This document shows positions 42,716-50,908 of a DNA stretch of 64,000 nucleotides, one piece after another. The first letter of the stretch is position 1; each line of letters opens with the position of its first letter. Position numbers and translations under genes: made by a program. Under the pieces are notes generated by a model, which did no database searches, was not told where the DNA came from, and worked only from the letters and a program-made list of their open reading frames with translations. Origin of the DNA: Nocardiopsis quinghaiensis (GTDB lineage: Bacteria; Actinomycetota; Actinomycetes; Streptosporangiales; Streptosporangiaceae); NCBI RefSeq assembly GCF_008638365.1, contig NZ_VWVU01000007.1:186001-250000 (forward strand), in the 5' to 3' direction.

Positions 42716-44308
42716 GTGCCTGACACCTCCCCCTTCTCCAGCCGTCCCGTCATCCCCCGTCCCGCCACGGCGGTCGGGGATGGCACCGAGGGACTCACCC
42801 TCGCCTCGTCGACCAGGGTGTCCGCCGACCCCGAAGCCCGGGGCACGCTCATGTGGCTCCAGCGTGAACTCGGGGCGGCCACCGGGCTGTCCCTGGCCAC
42901 CGGCGACGAGGACAGCGCCCAGATCCGGTTGAGCGTGGACGCCGAGGCGGGCCTGGGCCGCGAGGGCTACCGGCTGATCGTGGACGGCGAGGGGGCCATC
43001 ATCGTCGGCAACGACCCCGCCGGGGTGTTCTACGGTGCGCAGACCCTCCGCCAGCTGCTTCCCGCCGACGCCTACCGCGACGCCCCGCTGGGCGGCGCCG
43101 CGTGGTCCCTGCCCGCGGTGAGCGTCACCGACGCGCCGCGCTTCCGCTGGCGGGGGGTGATGCTGGACGTGGCCCGCCACTTCGTTCCCAAGCGCGAGGT
43201 ACTGCGGTTCATCGACCTGATGGCCATGCACAAGCTCAACGTGCTGCACCTGCACCTGACCGACGACCAGGGCTGGCGTGTGGAGATCCGCCGCTACCCG
43301 AAACTGACCGAGGACGCCTCCTGGAGGGCCGAGAGCCAGCAGGGCACCGGCAGGCCGCCGGTGTTCGACAACCGCCCGCACGGCGGTTTCTTCACCCAGG
43401 ACGACATCCGCGAGATCGTCGCCTACGCCGACGCCCGGCACGTCGCGGTCGTCCCCGAGATCGACGTGCCCGGCCACTCCCAGGCGGCCATCCACGCCTA
43501 TCCCGAGCTGGGGGAGAGCGGGCGGATCCCGGTGGGGACCCAGTGGGGCGTCTTCGAGGAGGTGCTCGCGGTGACCGACGACGTCCTGGAGTTCTACCGC
43601 AACGTCTTCGACGAGCTGATGGAGCTGTTCCCGAGCACCTACGTCCACGTGGGCGGCGACGAGTGCCCCAAGGACCAGTGGAAGGCGAGCGAGTCCGCGC
43701 AGAAGCGGATCAAGGAGGAGGGGCTGGCCGACGAGGACGAGCTGCAGAGCTGGTTCATCCGCCAGCTGGACGAGCACCTGACCTCGCGCGGGCGCCGTCT
43801 GGTGGGCTGGGACGAGATCCTGGAGGGAGGTGTCGCGCCCGGGGCGACCGTGATGTCGTGGCGCGGCGAGGAGGGCGGTGTCGCCGCGGCCCGCGCCGGA
43901 CACGACGTGGTCATGGCCCCCACCCACACCTCCTACCTGGACTACAGGCAGTCGGACTCCCATGACGAGCCGGTCAGGGTGGGCACGCTGCTGCGGACCG
44001 AGGACGTCTACCTGGCCGAGCCGGTGCCCTCCGGCCTCACCGAGGAGGAGGCCGGGCACGTCCTGGGCGCGCAGGTGAACGTGTGGACCGAGCACATCGA
44101 CACGCCGCGCAGGCTGGACTACATGGTCTTCCCGAGGCTGTCGGCGTTCGCCGAGCAGGTGTGGTCCGCCGGGGATCGCGACTACGCCGAGTTCGAGCCG
44201 CGCCTGAGGCGGCACCTGGAGCGGCTCGACGCGGCCGGGGTGGAGTACCGCCCGCTGGAGGGGCCGCGCCCGTGGCACACCCGCCCGGGCGTCGTGGGCT
44301 GGGGCTGA
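42716..44308 (+). CDS. Beta-N-acetylhexosaminidase, GH20
   Basis: The 530-residue enzyme releases terminal GlcNAc/GalNAc by substrate-assisted catalysis. The N-terminal GH20b domain (about 10-140) is followed by the barrel with WRGVMLDVARHF, MHKLNVLHLHLTDDQGWR and the catalytic pair in HVGGDECPK (Asp315, Glu316). VMSWRGEEGG and VNVWTEHIDTP complete the site. No signal peptide is visible, so it probably acts inside the cell on imported chitobiose, like Streptomyces DasD. GTG 42716 has AGGAG nine bases upstream. A dre site sits directly upstream. Confidence 0.94.
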   Translation: MPDTSPFSSRPVIPRPATAVGDGTEGLTLASSTRVSADPEARGTLMWLQRELGAATGLSLATGDEDSAQIRLSVDAEAGLGREGYRLIVDGEGAIIVGNDPAGVFYGAQTLRQLLPADAYRDAPLGGAAWSLPAVSVTDAPRFRWRGVMLDVARHFVPKREVLRFIDLMAMHKLNVLHLHLTDDQGWRVEIRRYPKLTEDASWRAESQQGTGRPPVFDNRPHGGFFTQDDIREIVAYADARHVAVVPEIDVPGHSQAAIHAYPELGESGRIPVGTQWGVFEEVLAVTDDVLEFYRNVFDELMELFPSTYVHVGGDECPKDQWKASESAQKRIKEEGLADEDELQSWFIRQLDEHLTSRGRRLVGWDEILEGGVAPGATVMSWRGEEGGVAAARAGHDVVMAPTHTSYLDYRQSDSHDEPVRVGTLLRTEDVYLAEPVPSGLTEEEAGHVLGAQVNVWTEHIDTPRRLDYMVFPRLSAFAEQVWSAGDRDYAEFEPRLRRHLERLDAAGVEYRPLEGPRPWHTRPGVVGWG

Positions 44309-44342
44309 CCGCCGCGGAGCCCGGCGCGCCCGGGGACACCCC

Positions 44343-45584
44343 TCAGAAGTAGGTGGCCACCGCGTCCACCACGGTGTCCCGGTCGTCCACCACCGGGATG
44401 ACCTGCCAGCGGTCGAACGCCGTGCACGGGTGCGAGATCCCGAAGGAGACCAGGTCGCCGGGGCTGACCTCCAGCCCCGGCGGCACGCTCAGGTAGGCGT
44501 GGTGGTCGTTGAGGTCGGTCACCTCCAGGCCCCGTGCCGCCACGGTGCTCCCGTCCGCGCGCCGCAGCCGGCGCGGGACCGGGAACCCCTGGTCGTAGTT
44601 GGCCTCACGACGGCCCAGGGCGGCGATCGCCAGGCCGTCCTCCGGAACGGAGATGACCTGCGCCCACAGCTCCAGGGCCCCGGACAGGGCCCCGGGCCCC
44701 TCCGGCAGGCGGCGGTAGGGGGTCGTGCGCTGGTACAGGCCGTCGTCGTGGGCCACGTAGGCGCCGCTGCGCAGGATCGGGACGACGTCCCCGCGGCCGC
44801 CGACCTCCTCGGCGACCAGGTCGAACCACGCGCTGCCGCCCACCGACAGCACCGGCCGGTCCACCCCGTACCCGGCGGCCAGGGCCTCGGCGTCCCCCAG
44901 CAGCTCGCGCAGGAATCCGCGGACGCCGTCGGCATCGCCGAGCGGCCCCTCGTACCCCGCGACACCGGCCAGTTCCAGGCCGGGCGCGTCGGCCACGGCA
45001 CGGGCCGCCGCGAGCACCTGTTCGCGGGTGCGGCAGCCGGTACGGCCGCCGGGGATCCCGCGTTCGACCATCACGCGCAGGGGGCGACCGCCGGGCCGGT
45101 CGGCCGCACCGCGCGCCGCAGCCGCGACCCCCTCGGCGGAGTCGGCGCAGAACAGGAACTCGAAGTCGGGGTCCCGGTCGAGTTCGGCGGCCACCCAGCG
45201 CAGCACCCGGACGTCCAGCAACTCGTTGGCGAGCAGGATCCGGCGCACGCCGAACCGGCGGAAGTCCAGGACCTGGTTGGCGGTGGCGGCGGTGACCCCC
45301 CAGGCCCCCGCGTCCAGTTGGCGCTGGATGAGGGCCGGGGCCATGGAGGTCTTGCCGTGCGGGGCGAACAGCAGGCGGTGGCGCTCGGTGAACCCGGAGA
45401 GCGCGGCGATGTTGCGCTCCAGGGCGGAGGCCCGCAGCACCATCAGCGGCCAGGTGAACGGTCCGGTGAACAGGTGGTCGCGGCGGGCCGCGAACTCCTC
45501 CAGGGAGATCGGTTCGCCCGTCCACCACAGGCCCTTGGTGCGCCAGTCGACGTGTTCCTGGGGGACGGTCAGCCGGTCACTCAC
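44343..45584 (-). CDS. PLP-dependent amino acid deaminase (D-serine dehydratase / D-threonine aldolase family)
   Basis: The 413-residue fold-type III enzyme has the PLP Lys in FAPHGKTSMAPALI and the C-terminal metal-binding pattern NDHHAYL...HPCTAFDRW that marks eukaryotic-type D-serine dehydratases and D-threonine aldolases. In actinobacteria such genes are often annotated as amino acid deaminase and lie beside hexosaminidase or GlcNAc genes, as here. GTG 45584 is preferred because GGAGG is ten bases upstream; GTG 45593 is only one base from it. A dre-like TGGTCCGGACC lies at 45659-45669. Confidence 0.83.
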   Translation of the reverse strand: MSDRLTVPQEHVDWRTKGLWWTGEPISLEEFAARRDHLFTGPFTWPLMVLRASALERNIAALSGFTERHRLLFAPHGKTSMAPALIQRQLDAGAWGVTAATANQVLDFRRFGVRRILLANELLDVRVLRWVAAELDRDPDFEFLFCADSAEGVAAAARGAADRPGGRPLRVMVERGIPGGRTGCRTREQVLAAARAVADAPGLELAGVAGYEGPLGDADGVRGFLRELLGDAEALAAGYGVDRPVLSVGGSAWFDLVAEEVGGRGDVVPILRSGAYVAHDDGLYQRTTPYRRLPEGPGALSGALELWAQVISVPEDGLAIAALGRREANYDQGFPVPRRLRRADGSTVAARGLEVTDLNDHHAYLSVPPGLEVSPGDLVSFGISHPCTAFDRWQVIPVVDDRDTVVDAVATYF

Positions 45585-45724
45585 GTGGTGCACGCCTCCT
45601 GTGCCTGTGCCCCGCCCCGGGAGGCCCGGTGGGCGCCTCCCGGGACAGGGCCTCGGTGTGGTCCGGACCGATCATCCCACCGGTCCGTACCGGTGGCCAG
45701 GGCGCGGTCGGAACCGGGGCGCGG

Positions 45725-46690
45725 TCAGCGGAACACGGACACGGGCGGCTTGACGATCCTGACGGTGGGCCGGGACCCCTCGCGGCGGGCGGCGGCCGCC
45801 TCCAGCCCGACCTCGGGGAAGTCGGTGATGAACCCGTCGACCCTCCACTTGAGGACGGCGTCCATGCGGGACCGCTCGTTGATGGTGTAGGGCATGATCT
45901 CCAGCCCCGCGTCGTGTACCCGCTCGACGTAGGCGGAGTCGATGGTGGTGTGGTTGGGGTTGATCATCTGCGCCCAGGTGAACTCGGAGATCCGGCTCTC
46001 GGGAACCCTGCCGAGCAGGGCGTGCGGCACGGACGGCAACAGGTCCTTGGAGCGGCGCACCGACTCCCAGTCGAAGCTCTGCACGACGAGGCGCCGGGAC
46101 TCGCGGGACGAGCCGGACTCCAGCCAGCCCTCGCGCCCGTCGAACTCGGCGGCGACCTCCTTCTCCACGCCGGGGTGGAGCTCGGGTGACTTGAGCTCCA
46201 GGAAGAGGTCGAGGTCCAGCGCCTCCATCCGGTCGAGCGCCTCCGCGAAGGTGGGGACCCTCTCACCCTCGAAGGAGGGGTCGAACCACGATCCGGCGTC
46301 GAGCTCGCGGATCTCGGCCATGGTGAAGTCGCTGACGCTGTAGGGATCGCGGTCGGGGAAGACGTCCTCGACGTTGGTGGTGCGTTCCAGGGTGGTGTCG
46401 TGGAGCAGGACGAGAACGTCGTCCTCCGTGCGCTGGACGTCGACCTCGACGGTCTCGGCTCCGAGCTCGTGTGCCGTGTCGAGGGCGACAAGGGTGTTCT
46501 CGGGGGCGTGGCCGGACGCTCCCCGGTGGGCGACCACGGTCAGTGGCTGTCTCGATGGTCCGTACTCGATGGACACGGGTCTGTCATGACGTGACCCCGA
46601 GGGCTCGGGGGCCTGTGCTGCGGACGATGCGCTCGCACTGACGGCGACGATGAACGATACGGCTGCGACGACGATCCCGATGCGCTGCAC
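45725..46690 (-). CDS. Secreted glycerophosphodiester phosphodiesterase
   Basis: The 321-residue enzyme cleaves glycerophosphodiesters to glycerol-3-phosphate and an alcohol. A signal peptide occupies about 1-28 (IGIVVAAVSFIVAVSASASS). The GDPD domain starts VVAHRGASGHAPENTLVAL, with EVDVQRTEDDVLVLLHD and FLELKSPE, giving the His, Glu and Asp metal/acid sites. GTG 46690 has GGGAGG four bases upstream; the longer frame upstream lacks a signal and is not used. A PHO-box-like repeat 50-70 bases upstream suggests induction by phosphate starvation. Confidence 0.9.
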   Translation of the reverse strand: MQRIGIVVAAVSFIVAVSASASSAAQAPEPSGSRHDRPVSIEYGPSRQPLTVVAHRGASGHAPENTLVALDTAHELGAETVEVDVQRTEDDVLVLLHDTTLERTTNVEDVFPDRDPYSVSDFTMAEIRELDAGSWFDPSFEGERVPTFAEALDRMEALDLDLFLELKSPELHPGVEKEVAAEFDGREGWLESGSSRESRRLVVQSFDWESVRRSKDLLPSVPHALLGRVPESRISEFTWAQMINPNHTTIDSAYVERVHDAGLEIMPYTINERSRMDAVLKWRVDGFITDFPEVGLEAAAARREGSRPTVRIVKPPVSVFR

Positions 46691-46740
46691 CGGACCTCCC
46701 AAGTGCGCGTGGACTGGGCGACCGTCCCCAGACTGAGTGC

Positions 46741-46762
46741 GGATGGTGACCGGTCGGTTACC
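46741..46762 (-). promoter_or_regulatory. PHO-box-like direct repeat upstream of the GDPD gene
   Basis: Read on the gene's strand, GGTAACCGACC is followed by GGTCACCATCC: two 11-base units of the form GGTCACCxxxx with the 11-base spacing used by actinobacterial PhoP. It lies 51-72 bases before the start. The same bases also form an imperfect palindrome, so another regulator is possible. Confidence 0.55.
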
Positions 46763-46943
46763 ACGCGCGGAGCAGCCGGTGATCCGCCGCCCATCATCTG
46801 GTGGGTACGCCACGAGTGCGACGAAATTCTCACTTAATGCATCCATTTGGTCACTTCATGTGCGTTCTTTGACTCCGCAGCCTCCCGTTGATTACGGAGA
46901 GCCTGCGACCATCACTAGGAGTAGTCGATGGGAAGGAAGACTC

Positions 46944-48287
46944 ATGCGCAAGCACCACAAGAGGTGGGTCGCGCTGTTCGGCGCCGCCATGATCGCGTCG
47001 TCAGGGGTGGTCGGGCTCCCGGGAGCGGCGGCCGACGAGAAGGGCACACGGGCGCTGGACTGGCCGGTGGTGAGCCAGAGCGTCTCCTCGTACAGCCTCG
47101 ACGGCTACGAGATCGGTTACCTGCCCGAGGACCTGGAGGGATACGGGATCAACGCCTCCTCCATCACGGACCGGAAGGGCAACAGACAGTCGCAGATCTC
47201 CTGGATGCGGGGACCCGACCGGCTGCTCGCCCGGGTGGCCGTACTGCGCTCGGAGTACTTCCAGGAGCTCGACGACCTTCGTTCGGGCCGGTACGGGCAC
47301 CTGCCCGAGGGATCACTGCAGCGCATGGACCGGAACGAGGCCCTGCGGCACGAGTCCTACCTGTCACAGGAGACCGGTGACCTGTTCTGGTTGGAGGAGC
47401 CGGGCGTGGCCGTCACCGTGCACCTGCAGCCGGACCGGTGGGACAGCGGCGAACTGGTCAGGATGGCGGAGTCCCTGAGGCCGCTGGGATCCTCCCCCGA
47501 GAAGCCCGCGGAGGAGCCCGCCCAGCAGGAGAGCGGCCAGGACGGGCCCGCGGCCGGGGAGCAGGCGGAGCAGACGACGGAGGACGGGGACGTGCGGGAA
47601 TCCGACGGGACCCCCGCCGGGGGAGCGGCTCCCGTCGACAAGGTCGCGGACGGCACTCCGGCGGACGCCGTGGGCACCGCCCCCGTCGGGCGCCCCGCGG
47701 ACACGCGGCCGTCCGACGCCCCGCCGGTCCCGGAGACCCCCGAGGTCCCCGAGACGTCCGGTGCTCCCGAGGTCTCCGCCGAGCAGGAGGACGCCCCCGT
47801 CGACCAGGGCGCCCAGGAGGGGGCTCCCGCCGATGGGTCCCCCTCCGAGCAGGGCACGCAGGACGAGGGCGTCAGGATCCGACAGGTCAAGGAGTGCGTC
47901 ATCGGCCGGTTCGTGAACTTCGGGACCGGCGAGGTCCACCTGGACCAGGCCGGGTTGGCTCCCTCCAGCGGGGCGTTCGTCGAGCGGGCCCTGACCCGGG
48001 AGCAGCTCGGCGCCGCCGAGCGCGACCGCCTGCTGGCCACCGTCTGGTACTACGGCGACGAGGGCGACAAGACCGGCGCGGTCGACGACTGCGCCCGGGA
48101 CCTGAGCCTGACGCGCACCGAGGTGGAGGAGGTCGTCTTCGATCTCTCCCCGCTGATCGCCGAGCTCGTCCGGGAGGCCGAACAGCACGAGGCCGGCTCC
48201 ACCCGGACCGTCGAGCCGATCGGCGCCGAGGAGTGGCGGGAGCTGTGGGACTCCATGCCGTGGAGCCTCCCGACCGGAACCCTCTGA
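46944..48287 (+). CDS. Secreted protein of unknown function with Pro/Glu-rich linker
   Basis: I do not recognise this 447-residue protein. A signal peptide (KHHKRWVALFGAAMIASSGV, cut near AAADEKG) is followed by a compact N-terminal domain (about 32-175, with DGYEIGYLPEDLEGYGIN and QISWMRGPDR). A long disordered linker (about 180-315) is rich in Glu, Pro, Ala and Asp. The C-terminal domain (about 318-445) has two Cys that may pair (KECVIGRF and DDCARDLS). ATG 46944 has GGAAGGA six bases upstream. It ends at a strong terminator and is monocistronic. Confidence 0.72.
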   Translation: MRKHHKRWVALFGAAMIASSGVVGLPGAAADEKGTRALDWPVVSQSVSSYSLDGYEIGYLPEDLEGYGINASSITDRKGNRQSQISWMRGPDRLLARVAVLRSEYFQELDDLRSGRYGHLPEGSLQRMDRNEALRHESYLSQETGDLFWLEEPGVAVTVHLQPDRWDSGELVRMAESLRPLGSSPEKPAEEPAQQESGQDGPAAGEQAEQTTEDGDVRESDGTPAGGAAPVDKVADGTPADAVGTAPVGRPADTRPSDAPPVPETPEVPETSGAPEVSAEQEDAPVDQGAQEGAPADGSPSEQGTQDEGVRIRQVKECVIGRFVNFGTGEVHLDQAGLAPSSGAFVERALTREQLGAAERDRLLATVWYYGDEGDKTGAVDDCARDLSLTRTEVEEVVFDLSPLIAELVREAEQHEAGSTRTVEPIGAEEWRELWDSMPWSLPTGTL

Positions 48288-48345
48288 GGCGCTCCGAGGA
48301 ACCCTGAGGAACTCCGGGGCGCGAGGCGGGACCGCGCCGGATCGG

Positions 48346-48384
48346 CCCGGGGCCGGACACGGACGCCGGCCCCGGGTTCCTTCT
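48346..48384 (+). terminator. Terminator of the secreted-protein gene
   Basis: CCCGGGGCCGG and CCGGCCCCGGG form a perfect 11-bp stem with a 9-base loop, followed by TTCCTTCT. Confidence 0.85.
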
Positions 48385-48425
48385 GTGGAGAACCGGAGTT
48401 GTGGACAATACGGACACAGGGCCAT

Positions 48426-48444
48426 TCATGGGAACAACCCATGA
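48426..48444. promoter_or_regulatory. Inverted repeat upstream of the gamma-glutamyltransferase gene
   Basis: TCATGGG and CCCATGA flank AACAA. A second hairpin, CGGGTGAC-CACA-GTCACCCG (48470-48489), lies closer to the gene. The first looks like a repressor site. The second could be in the mRNA leader. Confidence 0.5.
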
Positions 48445-48577
48445 TGTACCGTCACCTCAGGTCCGCGGTCGGGTGACCACAGTCACCCGCCGGTCGCGAA
48501 GCCCCACCCTGGCACGCCCGGCCCGGACCGCGGTGGCGACCCCCGCCATCCCCCACACCTGAGGAGGACCCGCTCAG

Positions 48578-50380
48578 ATGCCCGGTTTCACCACCCGCCC
48601 CCAGCTCCGCGGCGATTTCGGCATGGTCGCCTCCACCCACTGGCTGGCCAGCGCCACCGGCATGTCCCTGCTCGAACGCGGCGGCAACGCCTTCGACGCC
48701 GCCGTCGGGACCGGCTTCACCCTCCAGGTGGTCGAGCCCCACCTCAACGGCCCCGGCGGCGAGGTCCCCGTCGTCTTCCAGGCCGCCGGGAGCGCCCCCC
48801 GGGTCCTGTGCGGCCAGGGCGTCTCCCCCGCCGCCGCGACCATCGACGCCTACGCGGGCATGGACCGCGTCCCGGGCAGCGGCGTGCTCGCCGCCACCGT
48901 CCCCGGCTCCTTCGACGCCTGGATGCTGCTCCTGCGCGACCACGGCACCATGACCGTCCGCGACGTGCTCGACCACGCCATCGGGCTCGCCGAGCGCGGC
49001 TACCCCGTCCTGGACCGGATCGCCGCCGCCGTCGAGAACCTCGCCCCCGTCTTCTCCCGGCACTGGACCGGATCCGCCGCCGTCTACCTCCCCCACGGCA
49101 CCGCTCCCAGCCCAGGCTCCCGGTTGCGCAACCCGGCCCTGGCCGCCACCTACCGGCGCGTCGTCGCCGAGGCAGAGAGCGCCGGGGGCGACCGCGAGGC
49201 GCAGATCGAGGCCGCGCGCCGGGCCTGGTCGCGGGGCTTCGTCGCCGAGGCGGTCGGGGAGTTCCTGTCCTCTCCCGTCCCCGACGGCTCCGGAGAGCCC
49301 CGGCAGGCCCTGCTCACCGCTCAGGACATGGCCGACTGGAGCGCCGCCTACGAGGACCCGGTCAGCGTCTCCCACGGCTCACACACCGTGCACAAGACCG
49401 GCCCGTGGGGGCAGGGGCCCGCCATGCTCCAGCAGCTACGCGTCGCCGAGGCGCTGGGCACCGGACACGACGTCCTCGACGGGGTCAGCGCCGGCTTCGT
49501 GCACCGGGTGACCGAGGCCGCCAAACTCGCCTTCGCCGACCGCGAGGCCTGGTACGGCGACCCCGACTTCGTCGACGTGCCCCTCAAGGAGCTGCTCAGC
49601 GCCGACTACGCCGCCCGCCGCGCCGCCCTGGTCGACGACGGCCACGCCAGCATGGAGCAGCGCCCGGGCCGCGTCGACACGCGCCTCCCCTTCGAGCCAC
49701 CGCTGTACGTGCCGGGCCAGACCCCCGCCGACCGCACCACCGGTGAGCCCACGGTGCGCGACGCGGCCGGCTCCGGACCCGCCGAGCTGCGCGGGGACAC
49801 CTGCCACGTGGACGTCGTGGACGCCCGGGGCAACATGGTCTCGGCCACGCCCAGCGGCGGCTGGCTCAGCAGTTCCCCGCTCATCCCCCGCCTCGGCTTC
49901 CCCCTGGGCACACGGGCCCAGATGTTCTGGCTCGATCCGGCCTCGCCCAACGCGCTGGCGCCCCGCAAGCGCCCCCGCACCACCCTGTCCCCCACCCTGG
50001 TCACCCGCGAGGACGGCCAGGCGGTCCTGGCGATCGGCACCCCGGGCGGCGACCAGCAGGACCAGTGGACGTTCACCGCCCTGCTGCGGATCCTCAACGG
50101 GATGGAGGACCTCCAGGAGGCCCTGGACACGCCGATGTTCCACACCACCGCCTTCCCCAGTTCGTTCCACCCCAGGGAGACGGTTCCGGGCGGCCTGGTC
50201 GTGGAGCCGCGCGTGGGCGCGGAGGTCATCCACGCGCTGCGCGGGCGCGGGCACCGGGTGGAGGTCGTCCAGGACTGGTCTCTGGGGCGTCTGGCCGCCG
50301 TGGCCCGCGATCCGGACTCCGGCGAGCTGCGCGCCGCCGCCGACGCCCGGGGCGCGCAGGGGTACGCCGCCGGGCGCTGA
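48578..50380 (+). CDS. Gamma-glutamyltransferase family protein
   Basis: The 600-residue Ntn-hydrolase is related to GGT and YwrD. Members mature by self-cleavage before a Thr that becomes the nucleophile. Here Thr408 in RGDTCHVDVVD fits that position, followed by RGNMVSATPSGGWLSSSP, LAPRKRPRTTLSPTLV and AIGTPGGDQQDQW. The N-terminal GMVASTHWLAS and GGNAFDAAVGTG are typical of the large subunit. There is no signal peptide, so it is probably cytosolic. ATG 48578 has GAGGAGG ten bases upstream. The substrate (glutathione-like, gamma-glutamyl amine or other) is unknown. Confidence 0.88.
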   Translation: MPGFTTRPQLRGDFGMVASTHWLASATGMSLLERGGNAFDAAVGTGFTLQVVEPHLNGPGGEVPVVFQAAGSAPRVLCGQGVSPAAATIDAYAGMDRVPGSGVLAATVPGSFDAWMLLLRDHGTMTVRDVLDHAIGLAERGYPVLDRIAAAVENLAPVFSRHWTGSAAVYLPHGTAPSPGSRLRNPALAATYRRVVAEAESAGGDREAQIEAARRAWSRGFVAEAVGEFLSSPVPDGSGEPRQALLTAQDMADWSAAYEDPVSVSHGSHTVHKTGPWGQGPAMLQQLRVAEALGTGHDVLDGVSAGFVHRVTEAAKLAFADREAWYGDPDFVDVPLKELLSADYAARRAALVDDGHASMEQRPGRVDTRLPFEPPLYVPGQTPADRTTGEPTVRDAAGSGPAELRGDTCHVDVVDARGNMVSATPSGGWLSSSPLIPRLGFPLGTRAQMFWLDPASPNALAPRKRPRTTLSPTLVTREDGQAVLAIGTPGGDQQDQWTFTALLRILNGMEDLQEALDTPMFHTTAFPSSFHPRETVPGGLVVEPRVGAEVIHALRGRGHRVEVVQDWSLGRLAAVARDPDSGELRAAADARGAQGYAAGR

Positions 50381-50478
50381 CCTGGAAGAAGACAGAACAA
50401 CACGGAAAGCGGCGCGGGACTGACCGAGATGGACGGCGCAAGAGGTTTGAGAGCGCTTGCCTGCCTTGGTCTTGCCTC

Positions 50479-50507
50479 TTGCCAAATCGCCCGGTCACTG
50501 CTTATGT
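50479..50507 (+). promoter_or_regulatory. Promoter of the orphan small RNA
   Basis: TTGCCA (50479-50484) and TTATGT (50502-50507) are separated by 17 bases, which places transcription start near 50514. An inverted repeat GCAAGAGG (50438-50445) / CCTCTTGC (50475-50482) overlaps the -35 and may be an operator. Confidence 0.55.
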
Positions 50508-50513
50508 AGACCC

Positions 50514-50734
50514 TGTGCGACGGCACTCCGGGAAAGCTTCCGAACGCGTTCCGTCAGAACTCAATACCACCACATCAGGGTTCGTACGCTGTCTCCCCCT
50601 CCCTCAGTGACGGCCCTGTTCCCCCTCCTGCCCGAGACCCGCCTCCCCCTCCCGGCTGGGTCTTCCGGGTAAGGAGAAACGAGTGGACCGTGGTGTCACC
50701 GGCGCGGTGACACCACGGTCCACTCTCTTTTCCC
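50514..50734 (+). ncRNA. 6C-like small RNA with CCCCCTCC loops
   Basis: No protein gene follows on this strand for 6 kb, yet the region has a promoter and a very strong terminator. Hairpin 1 (50576-50618) pairs CAGGG with CCCTG, CGT with ACG and CGCTG with CAGTG, leaving a loop with CCCCCTCC at 50595. Hairpin 2 (about 50636-50662) pairs GACCCGCC with GGC-T-GGGTC, leaving a loop with CCCCCTCC at 50645. A third CCCCCTCC lies between them at 50621. Two C-rich-loop hairpins plus a terminator is the architecture of actinobacterial 6C RNA (Rfam RF01066), whose loops bind G-rich ribosome sites. The loops here are five C plus TCC, not six C, so it is called 6C-like. Confidence 0.72.
50681..50734. terminator. 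20-bp perfect terminator of the small RNA
   Basis: Left arm 50681-50700 and right arm 50706-50725 are exact complements around GGCGC, followed by TCTTTTCCC. It is the strongest terminator in the window. On the minus strand it may also end the NlpC/P60 transcript. Confidence 0.93.
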
Positions 50735-50908
50735 GCACCTTTTCCCCGTGCCATACAGGTGATTTGAGTAAAGCTTATCGAGCACGAGTATACGGTGCAC
50801 AATCATTCTGGGTACGATACGCACACGGATACCGCGTACCTTTTCCGCGCAGAAGAACAACCCGACCGGCACGACGGCCGGAAGGGGTGGTGAGGAGGGA
50901 AACACGTA
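50735..50908. other. AT-rich gap between the small RNA and NlpC/P60
   Basis: Bases 50755-50850 are unusually AT-rich for this genome. No open frame with normal codon use and no repeat is seen. It may be a spacer or remnant of foreign DNA. The preceding 50381-50513 holds only the small-RNA promoter and its inverted repeat. Confidence 0.35.

Noticed and set aside
45585-45593. GTG 45593 as start of the amino acid deaminase
   Set aside because: Only one base separates it from GGAGG; GTG 45584 has a normal distance of ten.
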